A stretch of 64,000 nt of DNA from Salinicola halimionae (GTDB lineage: Bacteria; Pseudomonadota; Gammaproteobacteria; Pseudomonadales; Halomonadaceae): the NCBI RefSeq assembly GCF_003206065.1, contig NZ_PZJQ01000004.1:1337965-1401964 (forward strand), written 5' to 3'. Shown one piece after another: positions 34,195-43,956 of this stretch. The notes under the pieces were generated by a model, which was not told the origin of the DNA, did no database searches, and was given only the letters and a program-made list of their open reading frames with translations. Every line of letters starts with the position of its first letter. Position 1 is the stretch's first letter. Made by a program: the position numbers and the translations under genes.

Positions 34195-37100
34195 GGTCGA
34201 GCCCCCAGTTGATAGTTGAGATAAACCGACGCGGAGGTTTCGGAGTAGTCACCAAATGTGTCGTAACCCAGTGTGCCGCCCACGCTCAGATCCGGCGCCA
34301 ACTGGTAGCTGACATCGCCACCCAACGTCACTCCGAATCCTGACTTGCTCTCACCGTCATAGTGCGACTGCCCTACCAGCCCCGCGGCTGCCAGCGTATC
34401 CAGCGACGATTGCGCATCACCGTCTTCAGGGAACACGTCCGCGTCGTCTTCCTGATAGCTCTGGAAGCCGGGCGCAGCACTGATACGATAGGTCCACTTG
34501 TCCTGACGCTGCTGGTAGCTGACCGGGAATGCGAGACTGACGTAGTCCTGGGGGCTGAAATAGCCGCCGTGACCATACGTGAAGTAGCGCAGGTTTTTGT
34601 CGAATCCCATGTAGCCGAGATTGACCCCGACCTGTAATTGACGATCCGGCTCATTGATCGGTCGAACGTAGGCCCCCGTATCGAGATTGAACGAATGGTT
34701 ATCAGCGACGTTTTCCCCCCGATAAACGTAGGCGCCCGCACTGGCGTATGCGCCACTTTTACCATCGTCATACTCGATTCCGACTTTACCGCCGGTTCGC
34801 GTTACCGCCCCCCAGGTTTCTCCGGTCAACGGGTCCTTGACGCCCGCATAGGAGAGAACGCTGTCTTTCACGGCACGCCGCTCGGCGGTCACGCTGAGAT
34901 GGGTGTCCTCGCTGATCTGGGGGCGCCAGGTAATCCCGCCCACGACGTTGGATTTTTCAAACCCGAGCGGCGTGCTGCCGATATCGGCGTCGATCGAATC
35001 CAGGCGATAGGCGAATTCCAATCCCACCCCGGCATCGGTGATTGAATCCGGGCGACGTGCGGCTCGCGGCACCGCAGCCAGACGGCTCCCGATGCCCTGC
35101 TGAATTCGAGTCAGACTCTCTTCCAAGGCCTCACGCGCCGAGGTAAATTCCTCCGCGTCGAGATTGGAGAAATCGGCATCGAAAACGCTGTCGATATCGC
35201 CCAGCAACTGGGAACGCTCCGACGCCGATAGATCGTCACTGACGACGAATTGCCTCACCGCGGCGCGAAACTGCGACAATTGCGCGTCACTCAACGACGC
35301 CGTATCGATGCCAGCTTCAAATAGCGGATTGCGGTCGAGTGCCTGCTGGAAACTTTCGGCAGCCCGCGTCAACTGCAACTGGGTCAGTGGATCACCGGGA
35401 TTCTGCTGGTCCTGCAGGGCCAGCACCTGATAGCTGTCCGCCGAATCCTGAATGCTGTCCAGAATCGTCGAGACATCGGAGAGCCGCGTCTGCAGCGTTT
35501 CCGCTGCTGTCACGAAGGAATTGCTACCGTACCGTTCCCGGGCACTACCGCTCGCTTCTCCCGCAGAAACGTACTCTGGCGACACGGAAACCTCCAACCG
35601 CCCACGCTTGAACGGGGCTGCCGAAAACATCATCGTGCTGCCCAACGAGGTCAACTCGCTCAACCCCGACTCACCGTCGCGCTGTCGCAACGTAGCACTG
35701 GGAACCAGCCGCGGTGCCGTTTCGCCGTGTAATTCCGTCAGCAACCGATCGATTTCCCCCAGAGTCGTGTCGCCCCCGGACTCGGTGCTGACAGAATCAT
35801 CGGAAACACTCCGACTGCCCGAGCCCGTCGCGGTGATGGCATCCCAGCGGCTACCGTTTACCCGTGCCGCCTGCTGCGTTTGACGGAAAGGATTGCCGCT
35901 CACACCCAATTGGCCCGATGCCATCGCCGTCTGGGGCAATAGCGGGTTTTCTCCGTTCACGGCCAGTTGCTGATCTCGCGCCTGCTCAAGCAGCCGAATC
36001 GCCTGCTCGCGATCCCCCTGAGCACGGGCCGTTCGAGCCGCCAGTATCACCAACGAAGGCGAAGAGAGCGGTGCATGTTTGACCAGCAATGTCTCTGCCC
36101 GCTGGTCATCACCCTGCTCCAGCGCCGCGTTGACGGCGCCAGCCAGCACCTCATCGTTATCGGGCTGTGTTTCCAACAGATGATCGTAGACGCTCGCGGC
36201 GGCGTCGGGCATTTCGCCGCTGCTATAGAGCCTGCCAAGTGCCAGCAGCAACTGCGGGTCGTCCGGCGAGGCTTGCAGCGCAGGCTGCAGCACGTCGTAG
36301 GCATCGGCGTAGCGCTGCTGCTGGCGAAGCTGATCCGCCTGAGCAACCGCGATGCCACCCGCGGTGCGGGTCAACATCGCACGCTGCTCCGGGGACGACG
36401 CCGCAGCGTCCAGGCGCGAAAGCAAGGTTTTGGCTTCCTCGAAATGTCCCGCCCTGGCGAGCACCAGCGCGTGGCCGAGATACGCCGTTGGGGTTTTGGA
36501 GACATCGGCCTGAGCTAGATTCCGACGCACCAGCTCCAGCGCCATGCCGGGCTGCCCGGCATCGGCCAACGCCAGTGCCACGCTACCCACGGCATCAGGT
36601 GAGGATGGTGGATTGCGATACCATTGATACAGTGTCTCGCGAGCCGAGGGATCACGAGAGGCCATACGCCGCTGAACCGTCGCCAACTGACGCTGAAAGG
36701 CGACTCGTCCCTTGAGATCCGCCACCGCTTGCGACGTCCCGCTGTCAGCCGGTATTCGCTGCAACAGCGTATCGGCATCATCCCAGCGCTGCTGCTCGCC
36801 TGCCAGTAAAGCGCCCGCCTGCAGCGCTTCAGGCGTCGCCTCGTCACCCAGCAACTGGGACATGACGAAACTGGCCTGATACGGTTTGCCTTCAGCCTGA
36901 TACAGCCGCGCTAGATCGAGTCGAATCCACGGATCGTTCGGCGCCAGCTCGATCGCTTGACTGAACAGTCGATGTGCCTCGGCGTTATCGCCCGCCGTAA
37001 AGCGCTGATTGGCCTGCTCACGAAGTGACTGTGCTTGATCGCTGCGCGGGTCGCCCATGGAAGCGCGCACCTTCGCGGGCAATTGCTGTGCGAAGATTTC

Positions 37101-38414
37101 CGCTTCCTGCCAGCGTTGCTGGTCTCGCAATACGCCAACGAGCCCCTGAGTCGCTTCGATGTTCTTCGCATCTTCCGCCAGCACCTGCCGGTAACGTCGC
37201 TCTGCCGCATCGTCATTGCCCTGGCGATGCAATAGATCCGCTTCGAGCAGCCGAGCTGCGCGGCCGTCACGGCCATTTTCGCGAGTCAGCGGCGCCACGC
37301 GCGTCAACGCCGCCTTGTATTTGCCGCTTGCCGCCAGACGGCGAACTTCCGCCAGCTCCGCGTAGAAGCTGGCGCTACGAAACGCACTGGTCCACTGATC
37401 CGCCTGAGACGGCGCCATCTGGATGGCGCGTCCCAGTTGGTCCCGAGCCTGAACGAACTGCTGACGTCGTAACGCCACCAACCCAAGCCCGGCGATTGAC
37501 TCGGCGTCTTTTGTCTCTGGTCCGTCTTCAGCGGCCTCGAGTGCGGTCTTGAAGTTCGTCTGAGCCTGCGCCAGATCACCGTCGTCGAGCGCCTGATACC
37601 CTTTGCCACGAGCCTCTGACACCGGATCGGTTTCGGGCTCGGCGGCCGTGGCCAGAAAATACTCACGAACGGCTTTGTCATCGGGATAACGCTGCAGATA
37701 GCGTTCGTACAGCCCCTGATCGTCCATGCCCGCATCCAGCCAAAGTAAGGCCTGACGCCAGGCGGCGCGAGTCGAGGCACTGGGTGTCATCTGACTCAGT
37801 TGATCGATCGAGGTGCGCCGAGATTCGGCGCGATAACTCAGTACCCGCGCCGATGCCAGTGCCAGCGCTTTGTCGTCAGGAGCGCGCTGATGAAGATCGT
37901 CGAGCGCCTTGCTGGCCCGTGACCAGCCCCCATCGGTACCCGCAAGCGTCTCGTAATACTCTGCGGCGAGATCCCAGGGTGGGCCGTCACTGCCGAATAG
38001 CTGATCGTATTCGCGCAGCGCCCCCTGCAGGTTGCCAGCCTTGGCCAGCGCGCGCGCGCGCGCCAGTACCACCGGATCGATATTGCGTCGCTCCTTGGCC
38101 TGACGCAGACGCTCGACGCGGGAGTCATCGGGTGCGACCTGTTGCAGTCGGCTCAACCATTTGTCTGCGGCCGTTGTATCGTCGTTGTCGATTGCCAACA
38201 GTCCTAGCCGGAAGAGTGCCTCCCGATTCTGCGGATCGACCGACAGAATCCGCTCCAGCGACTCCTCCGCGAGATCGACACGCTGGCGGGACTGCCAGAA
38301 AACCGCCTGATCGAACAGCGGTTGCAAGCTGTCACCGACCGGCTGCGCCAGTAGCGGCGTGCTCCCGCCCAACATGCCAAGCAACAACAACCCGTACCAT
38401 CTATCGCGTTTCAT
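34191..38414 (-). CDS. bcsC: Cellulose export protein BcsC (TPR plus outer-membrane barrel)
   Basis: 1407 residues. Signal peptide MKRDRWYGLLLLGMLG... with cleavage near LLAQPV (about residue 25). A very long TPR scaffold, residues about 30-920, binds cellulose in the periplasm. The C-terminal BcsC domain, about 1060-1407, forms the outer-membrane beta-barrel and ends in an aromatic-containing strand (YLNYQLGARP). A serine-rich linker (about 905-950) separates scaffold and barrel. The start at 38414 overlaps the bcsAB stop (ATGA); the frame stays open 60 codons earlier inside bcsAB but has no site there. Confidence 0.92.
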   Translation of the reverse strand: MKRDRWYGLLLLGMLGGSTPLLAQPVGDSLQPLFDQAVFWQSRQRVDLAEESLERILSVDPQNREALFRLGLLAIDNDDTTAADKWLSRLQQVAPDDSRVERLRQAKERRNIDPVVLARARALAKAGNLQGALREYDQLFGSDGPPWDLAAEYYETLAGTDGGWSRASKALDDLHQRAPDDKALALASARVLSYRAESRRTSIDQLSQMTPSASTRAAWRQALLWLDAGMDDQGLYERYLQRYPDDKAVREYFLATAAEPETDPVSEARGKGYQALDDGDLAQAQTNFKTALEAAEDGPETKDAESIAGLGLVALRRQQFVQARDQLGRAIQMAPSQADQWTSAFRSASFYAELAEVRRLAASGKYKAALTRVAPLTRENGRDGRAARLLEADLLHRQGNDDAAERRYRQVLAEDAKNIEATQGLVGVLRDQQRWQEAEIFAQQLPAKVRASMGDPRSDQAQSLREQANQRFTAGDNAEAHRLFSQAIELAPNDPWIRLDLARLYQAEGKPYQASFVMSQLLGDEATPEALQAGALLAGEQQRWDDADTLLQRIPADSGTSQAVADLKGRVAFQRQLATVQRRMASRDPSARETLYQWYRNPPSSPDAVGSVALALADAGQPGMALELVRRNLAQADVSKTPTAYLGHALVLARAGHFEEAKTLLSRLDAAASSPEQRAMLTRTAGGIAVAQADQLRQQQRYADAYDVLQPALQASPDDPQLLLALGRLYSSGEMPDAAASVYDHLLETQPDNDEVLAGAVNAALEQGDDQRAETLLVKHAPLSSPSLVILAARTARAQGDREQAIRLLEQARDQQLAVNGENPLLPQTAMASGQLGVSGNPFRQTQQAARVNGSRWDAITATGSGSRSVSDDSVSTESGGDTTLGEIDRLLTELHGETAPRLVPSATLRQRDGESGLSELTSLGSTMMFSAAPFKRGRLEVSVSPEYVSAGEASGSARERYGSNSFVTAAETLQTRLSDVSTILDSIQDSADSYQVLALQDQQNPGDPLTQLQLTRAAESFQQALDRNPLFEAGIDTASLSDAQLSQFRAAVRQFVVSDDLSASERSQLLGDIDSVFDADFSNLDAEEFTSAREALEESLTRIQQGIGSRLAAVPRAARRPDSITDAGVGLEFAYRLDSIDADIGSTPLGFEKSNVVGGITWRPQISEDTHLSVTAERRAVKDSVLSYAGVKDPLTGETWGAVTRTGGKVGIEYDDGKSGAYASAGAYVYRGENVADNHSFNLDTGAYVRPINEPDRQLQVGVNLGYMGFDKNLRYFTYGHGGYFSPQDYVSLAFPVSYQQRQDKWTYRISAAPGFQSYQEDDADVFPEDGDAQSSLDTLAAAGLVGQSHYDGESKSGFGVTLGGDVSYQLAPDLSVGGTLGYDTFGDYSETSASVYLNYQLGARP

Positions 38415-41400
38415 CGCTCGACCTCGAACGGTGCCGATCCCGAAGCCGGGAGAGAAATCGTGGACTGGCGCTGCATCGCCCGACGTTTGAGAAGCGGATA
38501 CAGCACCGCCGTGCACAGAACGAGAGCGGCGATCAGCAACCACATCAGCCACCACGGGCGCTCGCCGAATACCCAGTACCAACGCTGGGGCCACGGCATG
38601 TTGCCGACCTGATAGTGATCAGCTACGCGGAAGGCCGATACGCTGCCGTCGCCGTCGATCAAGACGACATCCCCGCGCACCGCCTGGCTGACCCGACGAT
38701 CGTCCAACGCATCGACCAGACCCGGCAGAGCCTCGGATTCGTCGGCAGTAATGATCACGATGCTGCGACCGGCCTGCCACGGCGACTCCAGGCCCACCAG
38801 CGCATCGACATGACGACGACTCACCAGCGCCCTACGCAGGGCCCCATGATCGGTACGCCACTGCCCCTGCAACCAGCCCATCGCACGCTGTGCCCAGTCC
38901 GGATTTCTGACCTTTAGCCCACCGTTATCGATACCGATCCCCCCCTGGCTCAGCAGCGTCTTCATCATCGGCGCCTGGGTCTGCGCAACCACCAGCAGAT
39001 CCCGGTCGGCGTAACGCGCAGCGCCCGGGTTACCCAACCCCACCGCAACGCCATGCATGGCGACGCCGGTCGACTCGCCCAGACGCGAGGCTAGATTGAG
39101 GACGGTCGCCAGTTCGCTATTGTCGGGCTCCGCGGGTAACAGGATCGCGCTACCCGCCAGGTCCGGACGTCGAGTAAACGGGAAGCCCGCGCCCACGAAA
39201 TAGGAAAGGTTGGGCAGCGTGGCAAAGTGACGTGCCTGACTGAGATCCAGCGTCGAATCCGGTGAGATCTGGCTTAGCGAATCGTCATCGATCTCCTCTC
39301 CACGACTGCCTGTTTCGGCGTCTTGAGCACTATCAGAACCTCCGTCAGAACGGCTGTTTACGCTTCCGCTCGCCGCCAGACACCCGGCGTCATCCTTCGC
39401 CTTCAAGTTGAAGTAGAGACTCAACGTGTTCTCGCCATAGATCAGGTAAGGCGGAATGCGAATGATGCCGCCATCACGGCGGGCGTCACCGCCCAGTTTT
39501 CCCCATAGACGCTCGATGACACCGGTCTGATTGACGCCCAGCGACCCCAGGTAGGTGCCGTTGAGATTGACGTCGAGCCTGGAGCGCGACTCATCCAGCC
39601 AATCGGCATTGGGAAAGGTGTACTTGAGTGCCAGCGGCAAGTTCTGCCCGGGCCAAAGGAATAGATCGGGTGCCGCGCGAAAATTGATATCGATCGCCGG
39701 ATGCGTAAGCCCAGGGCTCTGCAGGTTCTCCGATGTCGTCAGCGAAGAAAGCGTCACCGGCTTTGCCGAAGAGATCCAGTTCGGTGCGCCGCTATCCGCG
39801 TATGCCGGCGCCTCGACCCGTTGCATCTCATGCTCGATGCCGGATAGCCGAGATTGATTGATGACGAAATCTCGCACCGATGCCAGCAACTGAGACGATG
39901 AATCGCCATGCAGAATCATCAAGGTGTGCGCAGGGTTCAACGGATTCGGAATCAACCGAATCCCGTTACCGGCCAGTTGAGAGGCATCCACTCCGGCGAT
40001 CGAATCATTGCCGGTCGCCAGCACGATAGCGTCGGCATCCGGCAGGCTCCCCTGCGATACACGAAATGTCAGTTCCCGAGATCTGGCCCGACTGCCCAGA
40101 TAAGATGCCAGCAATGTCGAGGCTTGCAGCGTCGTTTCACTGGGTCTGGTCGGCAGCACGATCTGCGCCGAGGCCGAAGATAACGCGACGTTGCTATAAA
40201 ACGGCAATGGGAAATGTGCGAGATCACGCTTTAGCGGCAAGCGCTTCAACGCCAGTTGCAGTAGCGAGCTTCGTCCTACCGTCAGCGCCTGTGAAGAATT
40301 CGACGGCGTCAGGCATTGATTCTCGCTTTGTCCGGAAAGCGCGAAATCCAGACGGTTGTGGGTCACCAGCAACGCCGGCGTTATCGGCAGTTCGAGGGTG
40401 AACCGCTCACCCGGTTGACGCTCGAGCATCTGGCTATGCAGCGGCTGGCCATTGAGCGAGACACTGAGTCGCTGGCGCTCGCTCGTTTCACCCTCGGGCA
40501 TGCGCAGGTCCAGCATCAATGAAGCCTGCGTGGCCAACTCGTCGGCTCGCACCGAGAATGGCACGCCCGCGCGCGCTTGGGCACCGCTCAGCACGATATC
40601 CCTGCCGCCAGTCAACTGGCCCAGCGTCACGCTTTCCCAACGCTCATCGCCCAATACCCGAGGCGAAGAGGGATCGGACTTCGCGGCCGCCGTGAACGGG
40701 TTCGCGGCGGCCGCGGGCGCGAATGGCTGAGACGCCGCGGCATCGTTCGCCTCCGTCATTGACGGGTTGGGTCGGGCCATCTCTTCCCGTGACGTCTGTT
40801 CATTACCCTGCGCTAATTCATTACCTGACGTCAGATCATCACTCAACGCCGAGCGCGCCGTCACCAGCAACAAGGCCGCCAACACCGCCAGCGCCATTAG
40901 CCGGCCAGCCGCCCAGAAGGAGCCGGAAGCGCGCGTTTCACCCGCGGCCACATGACGGCGCTGTTGCCATGAGGTAAAGAACAGCCCGAATACCGACTTG
41001 ACGACCCACCACAACGAACGCAGTGGATGATCGACATGGCCTGGGCGTGACAGCCAGGCATCGGCCCGCCCCATTACCGCACGCACCAGCTGACGCCGTT
41101 GGCCGATGTCCAGCCGGCTGAAACTGAGCCGAATCTGGCGCCCCTCCCGATGAATTTCGGTGACCGGGAAACTCGTGAACTGGCTGCCCTGACGCAGCTC
41201 GATCCACTCGATCGGTTCACCCGCCGTATCGCCGACCAGTTCCACCAGCGCGCCGCCCATCGACAAGTTGCGCGTGATCGCGGTCTCGGCGTGGCCATCC
41301 GTGCGGTAAGCGACGGTCGGCAGCTCGACGTCGACTCGCACTGTGGCTCGAACCTGGCGCGACTCCCGCGCCACCGCGATGGCGGCCAACAGCATCAGCA

Positions 41401-43102
41401 GACTGAAACTCGCCCAGAACAGGTTGAGCAGCATGACATTGCGCTCGATACCGAACGACTCGTTCCAGACCAGTCGCACTATCCCCCAGGCGATCGCCAC
41501 GATGAGCAGTCCGGCGACGATCAGATGCGGTCTTACGACCTTGAAATCGAAAAATCCTTCCGGCAACAACCCGCCTTTGTCGGTCACGTTGAATTTGCCG
41601 CGACGGGGACTCAACAGCGTCACCAACGTGACCTTGACCAGGTGAAACGACAGCACGGTTTCATAGATCTCTGCCCAGAAGCTGAACCGATAGCGCCCCT
41701 GCAGCAGCGAGTTGAGTACCAGGGTATGAGCCAGGTGAGGCAACGCATAAACGAAGATCATCCCGGCCGAGGCGGCGATGATGTTCTGGCCGATCAGCAG
41801 ATATGCCAGTGGCGCGGTCAGAAAGACGATACGCGGCAAGGCGAACTGAAAATGCAGGATGGCGTTGAGATAACAGAGCCGCTGCATCAACGACAGCCCG
41901 CGCCCGAACAACGGGTTGTCGAGGCGCAGGATCTGCGTCATGCCGCGTGCCCAGCGCATTCGCTGCCCAACGTGCAACGACAACCGCTCCGTCGCCAACC
42001 CCGCCGCCAACGGCACACCGAGGTAAGCGGTCTTCCAGCCAAGCCGCTGCAGCTTGAGCGCCGTATGCGCATCTTCGGTAACGGTCTCTACGGCAAAACC
42101 GCCAATCTCTTCGAGTGCCGAGCGACGGATCACAGCGCAGGAACCGCAGAAGAACGTGGCGTTCCAGTAGTCGTTGCCTTTCTGGATCAGACCGTAGAAC
42201 AGCTCGTCTTCGCTGGGCATGCGCTCGCCGACGCTCAGATTGCGCTCGAACGGATCTGGAGAATAGAAATGGTGCGGCGTCTGCACCAGTGCCAGATCGT
42301 CCTCGGCGACAAAGCTACCGACCGTCATCTGCAGAAAACCGCGGGTCGTGACGTGATCGCAGTCGAAGATGCAGATCAGCTCGCCCTGGGTCATCGTCAT
42401 GGCGTGGTTGAGATTGCCAGCCTTGGCGTGGTGATTGTCGTTTCGGGTGATGTAGCCCACCCCCGCCGCGGCCGCGAACGCGGCAAAAGCCTCCCGGCGA
42501 CCATCGTCGAGCAGATAGACTTTGAGCTTGTCACGCGGATAGTCCAGGTTTTGCGCCGCCAGCACCGTGTCCTGAACGATCTGCAGACTCTCGTTATAAG
42601 TCGGAATGTAGACATCCACGTTCGGCCAGGACGCTGTATCCGCCGGCAGCGGCGCCACTTTGCGTTCCAGCGGCCAGATATTCTGGATATAACCGAGGAT
42701 CAGAATGACCCAAGCATAGAGTTCTGCCACGAACAGGCCATAGCCCAGCGCCGCCTCCAGCCAGCTTTGGAACACCAGCGTTTCCGTGGCACGCCAATAG
42801 AGATAGCGAGTCGAAATCGCGGCCGAGAGCAGGATCAGAAAGATCGCAATGGGTTTAGAATTGGCTCGCAAGCGCAGCAGTACCAGCATCGCCACGACTG
42901 TGATCAGCCCGAACAACCCCTGATGCGAGACCGACATCGGCGTGGTCACGGTCAGCAACACGATCGGCAAGACGCCCAGCAGGATGACGACGGCAATCAG
43001 CACGGATAACCGTGAACTTCGTGCATTCGACCGAGGTCTCGGACCGCTACTTTGACTCTTATTCTTAGAGCGGTTAGAGCGATGAGAGGAATCGATGCTC
43101 AT
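38411..43102 (-). CDS. bcsAB: Fused cellulose synthase BcsA-BcsB
   Basis: Polymerises UDP-glucose and threads the glucan through the inner membrane. One uninterrupted 1563-residue frame carries both subunits. BcsA part: TM helices from about residue 32; GT2 motifs DDG (199-201), DCD (247-249), TED (342-344) and QRMRW (380-384); PilZ domain with RESRQVR (579-585) and NLSMGG (near 609-614), the c-di-GMP switch. A hydrophobic segment about 726-752 links to an Ala/Ser/Asn-rich linker and the BcsB part (about 830-1520, two carbohydrate-binding/flavodoxin-like repeats), ending in a TM anchor near 1525-1546. All catalytic and c-di-GMP residues are intact. E. coli encodes BcsA and BcsB separately; Komagataeibacter AcsAB is the known fused form. 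Confidence 0.93.
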   Translation of the reverse strand: MSIDSSHRSNRSKNKSQSSGPRPRSNARSSRLSVLIAVVILLGVLPIVLLTVTTPMSVSHQGLFGLITVVAMLVLLRLRANSKPIAIFLILLSAAISTRYLYWRATETLVFQSWLEAALGYGLFVAELYAWVILILGYIQNIWPLERKVAPLPADTASWPNVDVYIPTYNESLQIVQDTVLAAQNLDYPRDKLKVYLLDDGRREAFAAFAAAAGVGYITRNDNHHAKAGNLNHAMTMTQGELICIFDCDHVTTRGFLQMTVGSFVAEDDLALVQTPHHFYSPDPFERNLSVGERMPSEDELFYGLIQKGNDYWNATFFCGSCAVIRRSALEEIGGFAVETVTEDAHTALKLQRLGWKTAYLGVPLAAGLATERLSLHVGQRMRWARGMTQILRLDNPLFGRGLSLMQRLCYLNAILHFQFALPRIVFLTAPLAYLLIGQNIIAASAGMIFVYALPHLAHTLVLNSLLQGRYRFSFWAEIYETVLSFHLVKVTLVTLLSPRRGKFNVTDKGGLLPEGFFDFKVVRPHLIVAGLLIVAIAWGIVRLVWNESFGIERNVMLLNLFWASFSLLMLLAAIAVARESRQVRATVRVDVELPTVAYRTDGHAETAITRNLSMGGALVELVGDTAGEPIEWIELRQGSQFTSFPVTEIHREGRQIRLSFSRLDIGQRRQLVRAVMGRADAWLSRPGHVDHPLRSLWWVVKSVFGLFFTSWQQRRHVAAGETRASGSFWAAGRLMALAVLAALLLVTARSALSDDLTSGNELAQGNEQTSREEMARPNPSMTEANDAAASQPFAPAAAANPFTAAAKSDPSSPRVLGDERWESVTLGQLTGGRDIVLSGAQARAGVPFSVRADELATQASLMLDLRMPEGETSERQRLSVSLNGQPLHSQMLERQPGERFTLELPITPALLVTHNRLDFALSGQSENQCLTPSNSSQALTVGRSSLLQLALKRLPLKRDLAHFPLPFYSNVALSSASAQIVLPTRPSETTLQASTLLASYLGSRARSRELTFRVSQGSLPDADAIVLATGNDSIAGVDASQLAGNGIRLIPNPLNPAHTLMILHGDSSSQLLASVRDFVINQSRLSGIEHEMQRVEAPAYADSGAPNWISSAKPVTLSSLTTSENLQSPGLTHPAIDINFRAAPDLFLWPGQNLPLALKYTFPNADWLDESRSRLDVNLNGTYLGSLGVNQTGVIERLWGKLGGDARRDGGIIRIPPYLIYGENTLSLYFNLKAKDDAGCLAASGSVNSRSDGGSDSAQDAETGSRGEEIDDDSLSQISPDSTLDLSQARHFATLPNLSYFVGAGFPFTRRPDLAGSAILLPAEPDNSELATVLNLASRLGESTGVAMHGVAVGLGNPGAARYADRDLLVVAQTQAPMMKTLLSQGGIGIDNGGLKVRNPDWAQRAMGWLQGQWRTDHGALRRALVSRRHVDALVGLESPWQAGRSIVIITADESEALPGLVDALDDRRVSQAVRGDVVLIDGDGSVSAFRVADHYQVGNMPWPQRWYWVFGERPWWLMWLLIAALVLCTAVLYPLLKRRAMQRQSTISLPASGSAPFEVER

Positions 43103-43104
43103 AG

Positions 43105-43956
43105 TTAGAACCGCTCTCTCTCATTTGAGGTCCATCCACCCGAACCCAGGCCAGTCGAACCCTGGCCCGTCGAACTCTGACCAGTCGATGACAGGCCACT
43201 GAAGCGAAGCGGGAATCGCTGGGCCAGCGCTCGCGCGGTTTCCTCGATATCGCGCGCGGCGGCGCTGAACGGCGCCTGTTCGAACAGGCTACGCTGTTCC
43301 GCCAAAGCCTCGGCGATGGCTTCGTCACGATGTACCGAGCCCACCAGCGACGGCGACAGCCGGTTCAGCATCAGTTCGGTGATCTCTCGTTTCAGCCGCG
43401 CGCGGGTGTCGACCTGATTGAGCAGGTAGCCGACCCGCCCTTCTTCGCCGGCGCGGCGAAGACTCCCCACCTGAGCTTCCAGACGCGGCAACAGCGCCAC
43501 GGAGCCGGAGTCTGCCATCAGCACCAGCAGATTGAGATCGGCATCATCGATCAACGCCGGCGAAGCGCTCACCCGCGCAGCATGGGAGTCGACCAGAATC
43601 AGCGTATTAGGGCCCTGCGCCAGTGCTCGCAAGCGGCGCGACAATTCACCGGGGAGAGCCCGCATCGCCACGAAGCGGTCCCACTGCGCATCGGATGCCA
43701 CCCCGAAAGGCAGCAACTCGAGCCCCTCCGTCAGCCCTATCAGGTAATGTCGCCAGTCGCCGGCAGAATCGAATCGATCGATCAAGCCGCGCTCGTCGCC
43801 CATCGGGAACTGAAAGTGCAGCCTCAGCGCGTTCTGCGGATCCAGGTCCACCAGCACGATCCGATACCCCAGCTGTTGCAATGCCACACCGAGATTGGCG
43901 CACAGCGTGGTGCGACCCACGCCGCCTTTCGGCGAGAGCAGATTGATCAGCGTCAT
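43105..43956 (-). CDS. bcsQ: ParA/MinD-like cellulose synthase localisation ATPase
   Basis: 283 residues. Deviant Walker A SPKGGVGRTT at 8-17, VDLDPQNALRLHF, and the NQVDTRARLKRE region typical of BcsQ, which positions or assembles the synthase at a cell pole. The C-terminal 25 residues are Ser/Thr/Gly repeats (SSTGQ-like, from degenerate 15-bp DNA units near 43145-43190), not part of the ATPase. Two bases separate it from bcsAB, and it overlaps the upstream gene by ATGA. Confidence 0.9.
   Translation of the reverse strand: MTLINLLSPKGGVGRTTLCANLGVALQQLGYRIVLVDLDPQNALRLHFQFPMGDERGLIDRFDSAGDWRHYLIGLTEGLELLPFGVASDAQWDRFVAMRALPGELSRRLRALAQGPNTLILVDSHAARVSASPALIDDADLNLLVLMADSGSVALLPRLEAQVGSLRRAGEEGRVGYLLNQVDTRARLKREITELMLNRLSPSLVGSVHRDEAIAEALAEQRSLFEQAPFSAAARDIEETARALAQRFPLRFSGLSSTGQSSTGQGSTGLGSGGWTSNERERF

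Noticed and set aside
41099-43009. 636-codon plus-strand frame opposite bcsAB
   Set aside because: Gln/Arg/His-rich antisense shadow of a strongly conserved synthase; no protein character.
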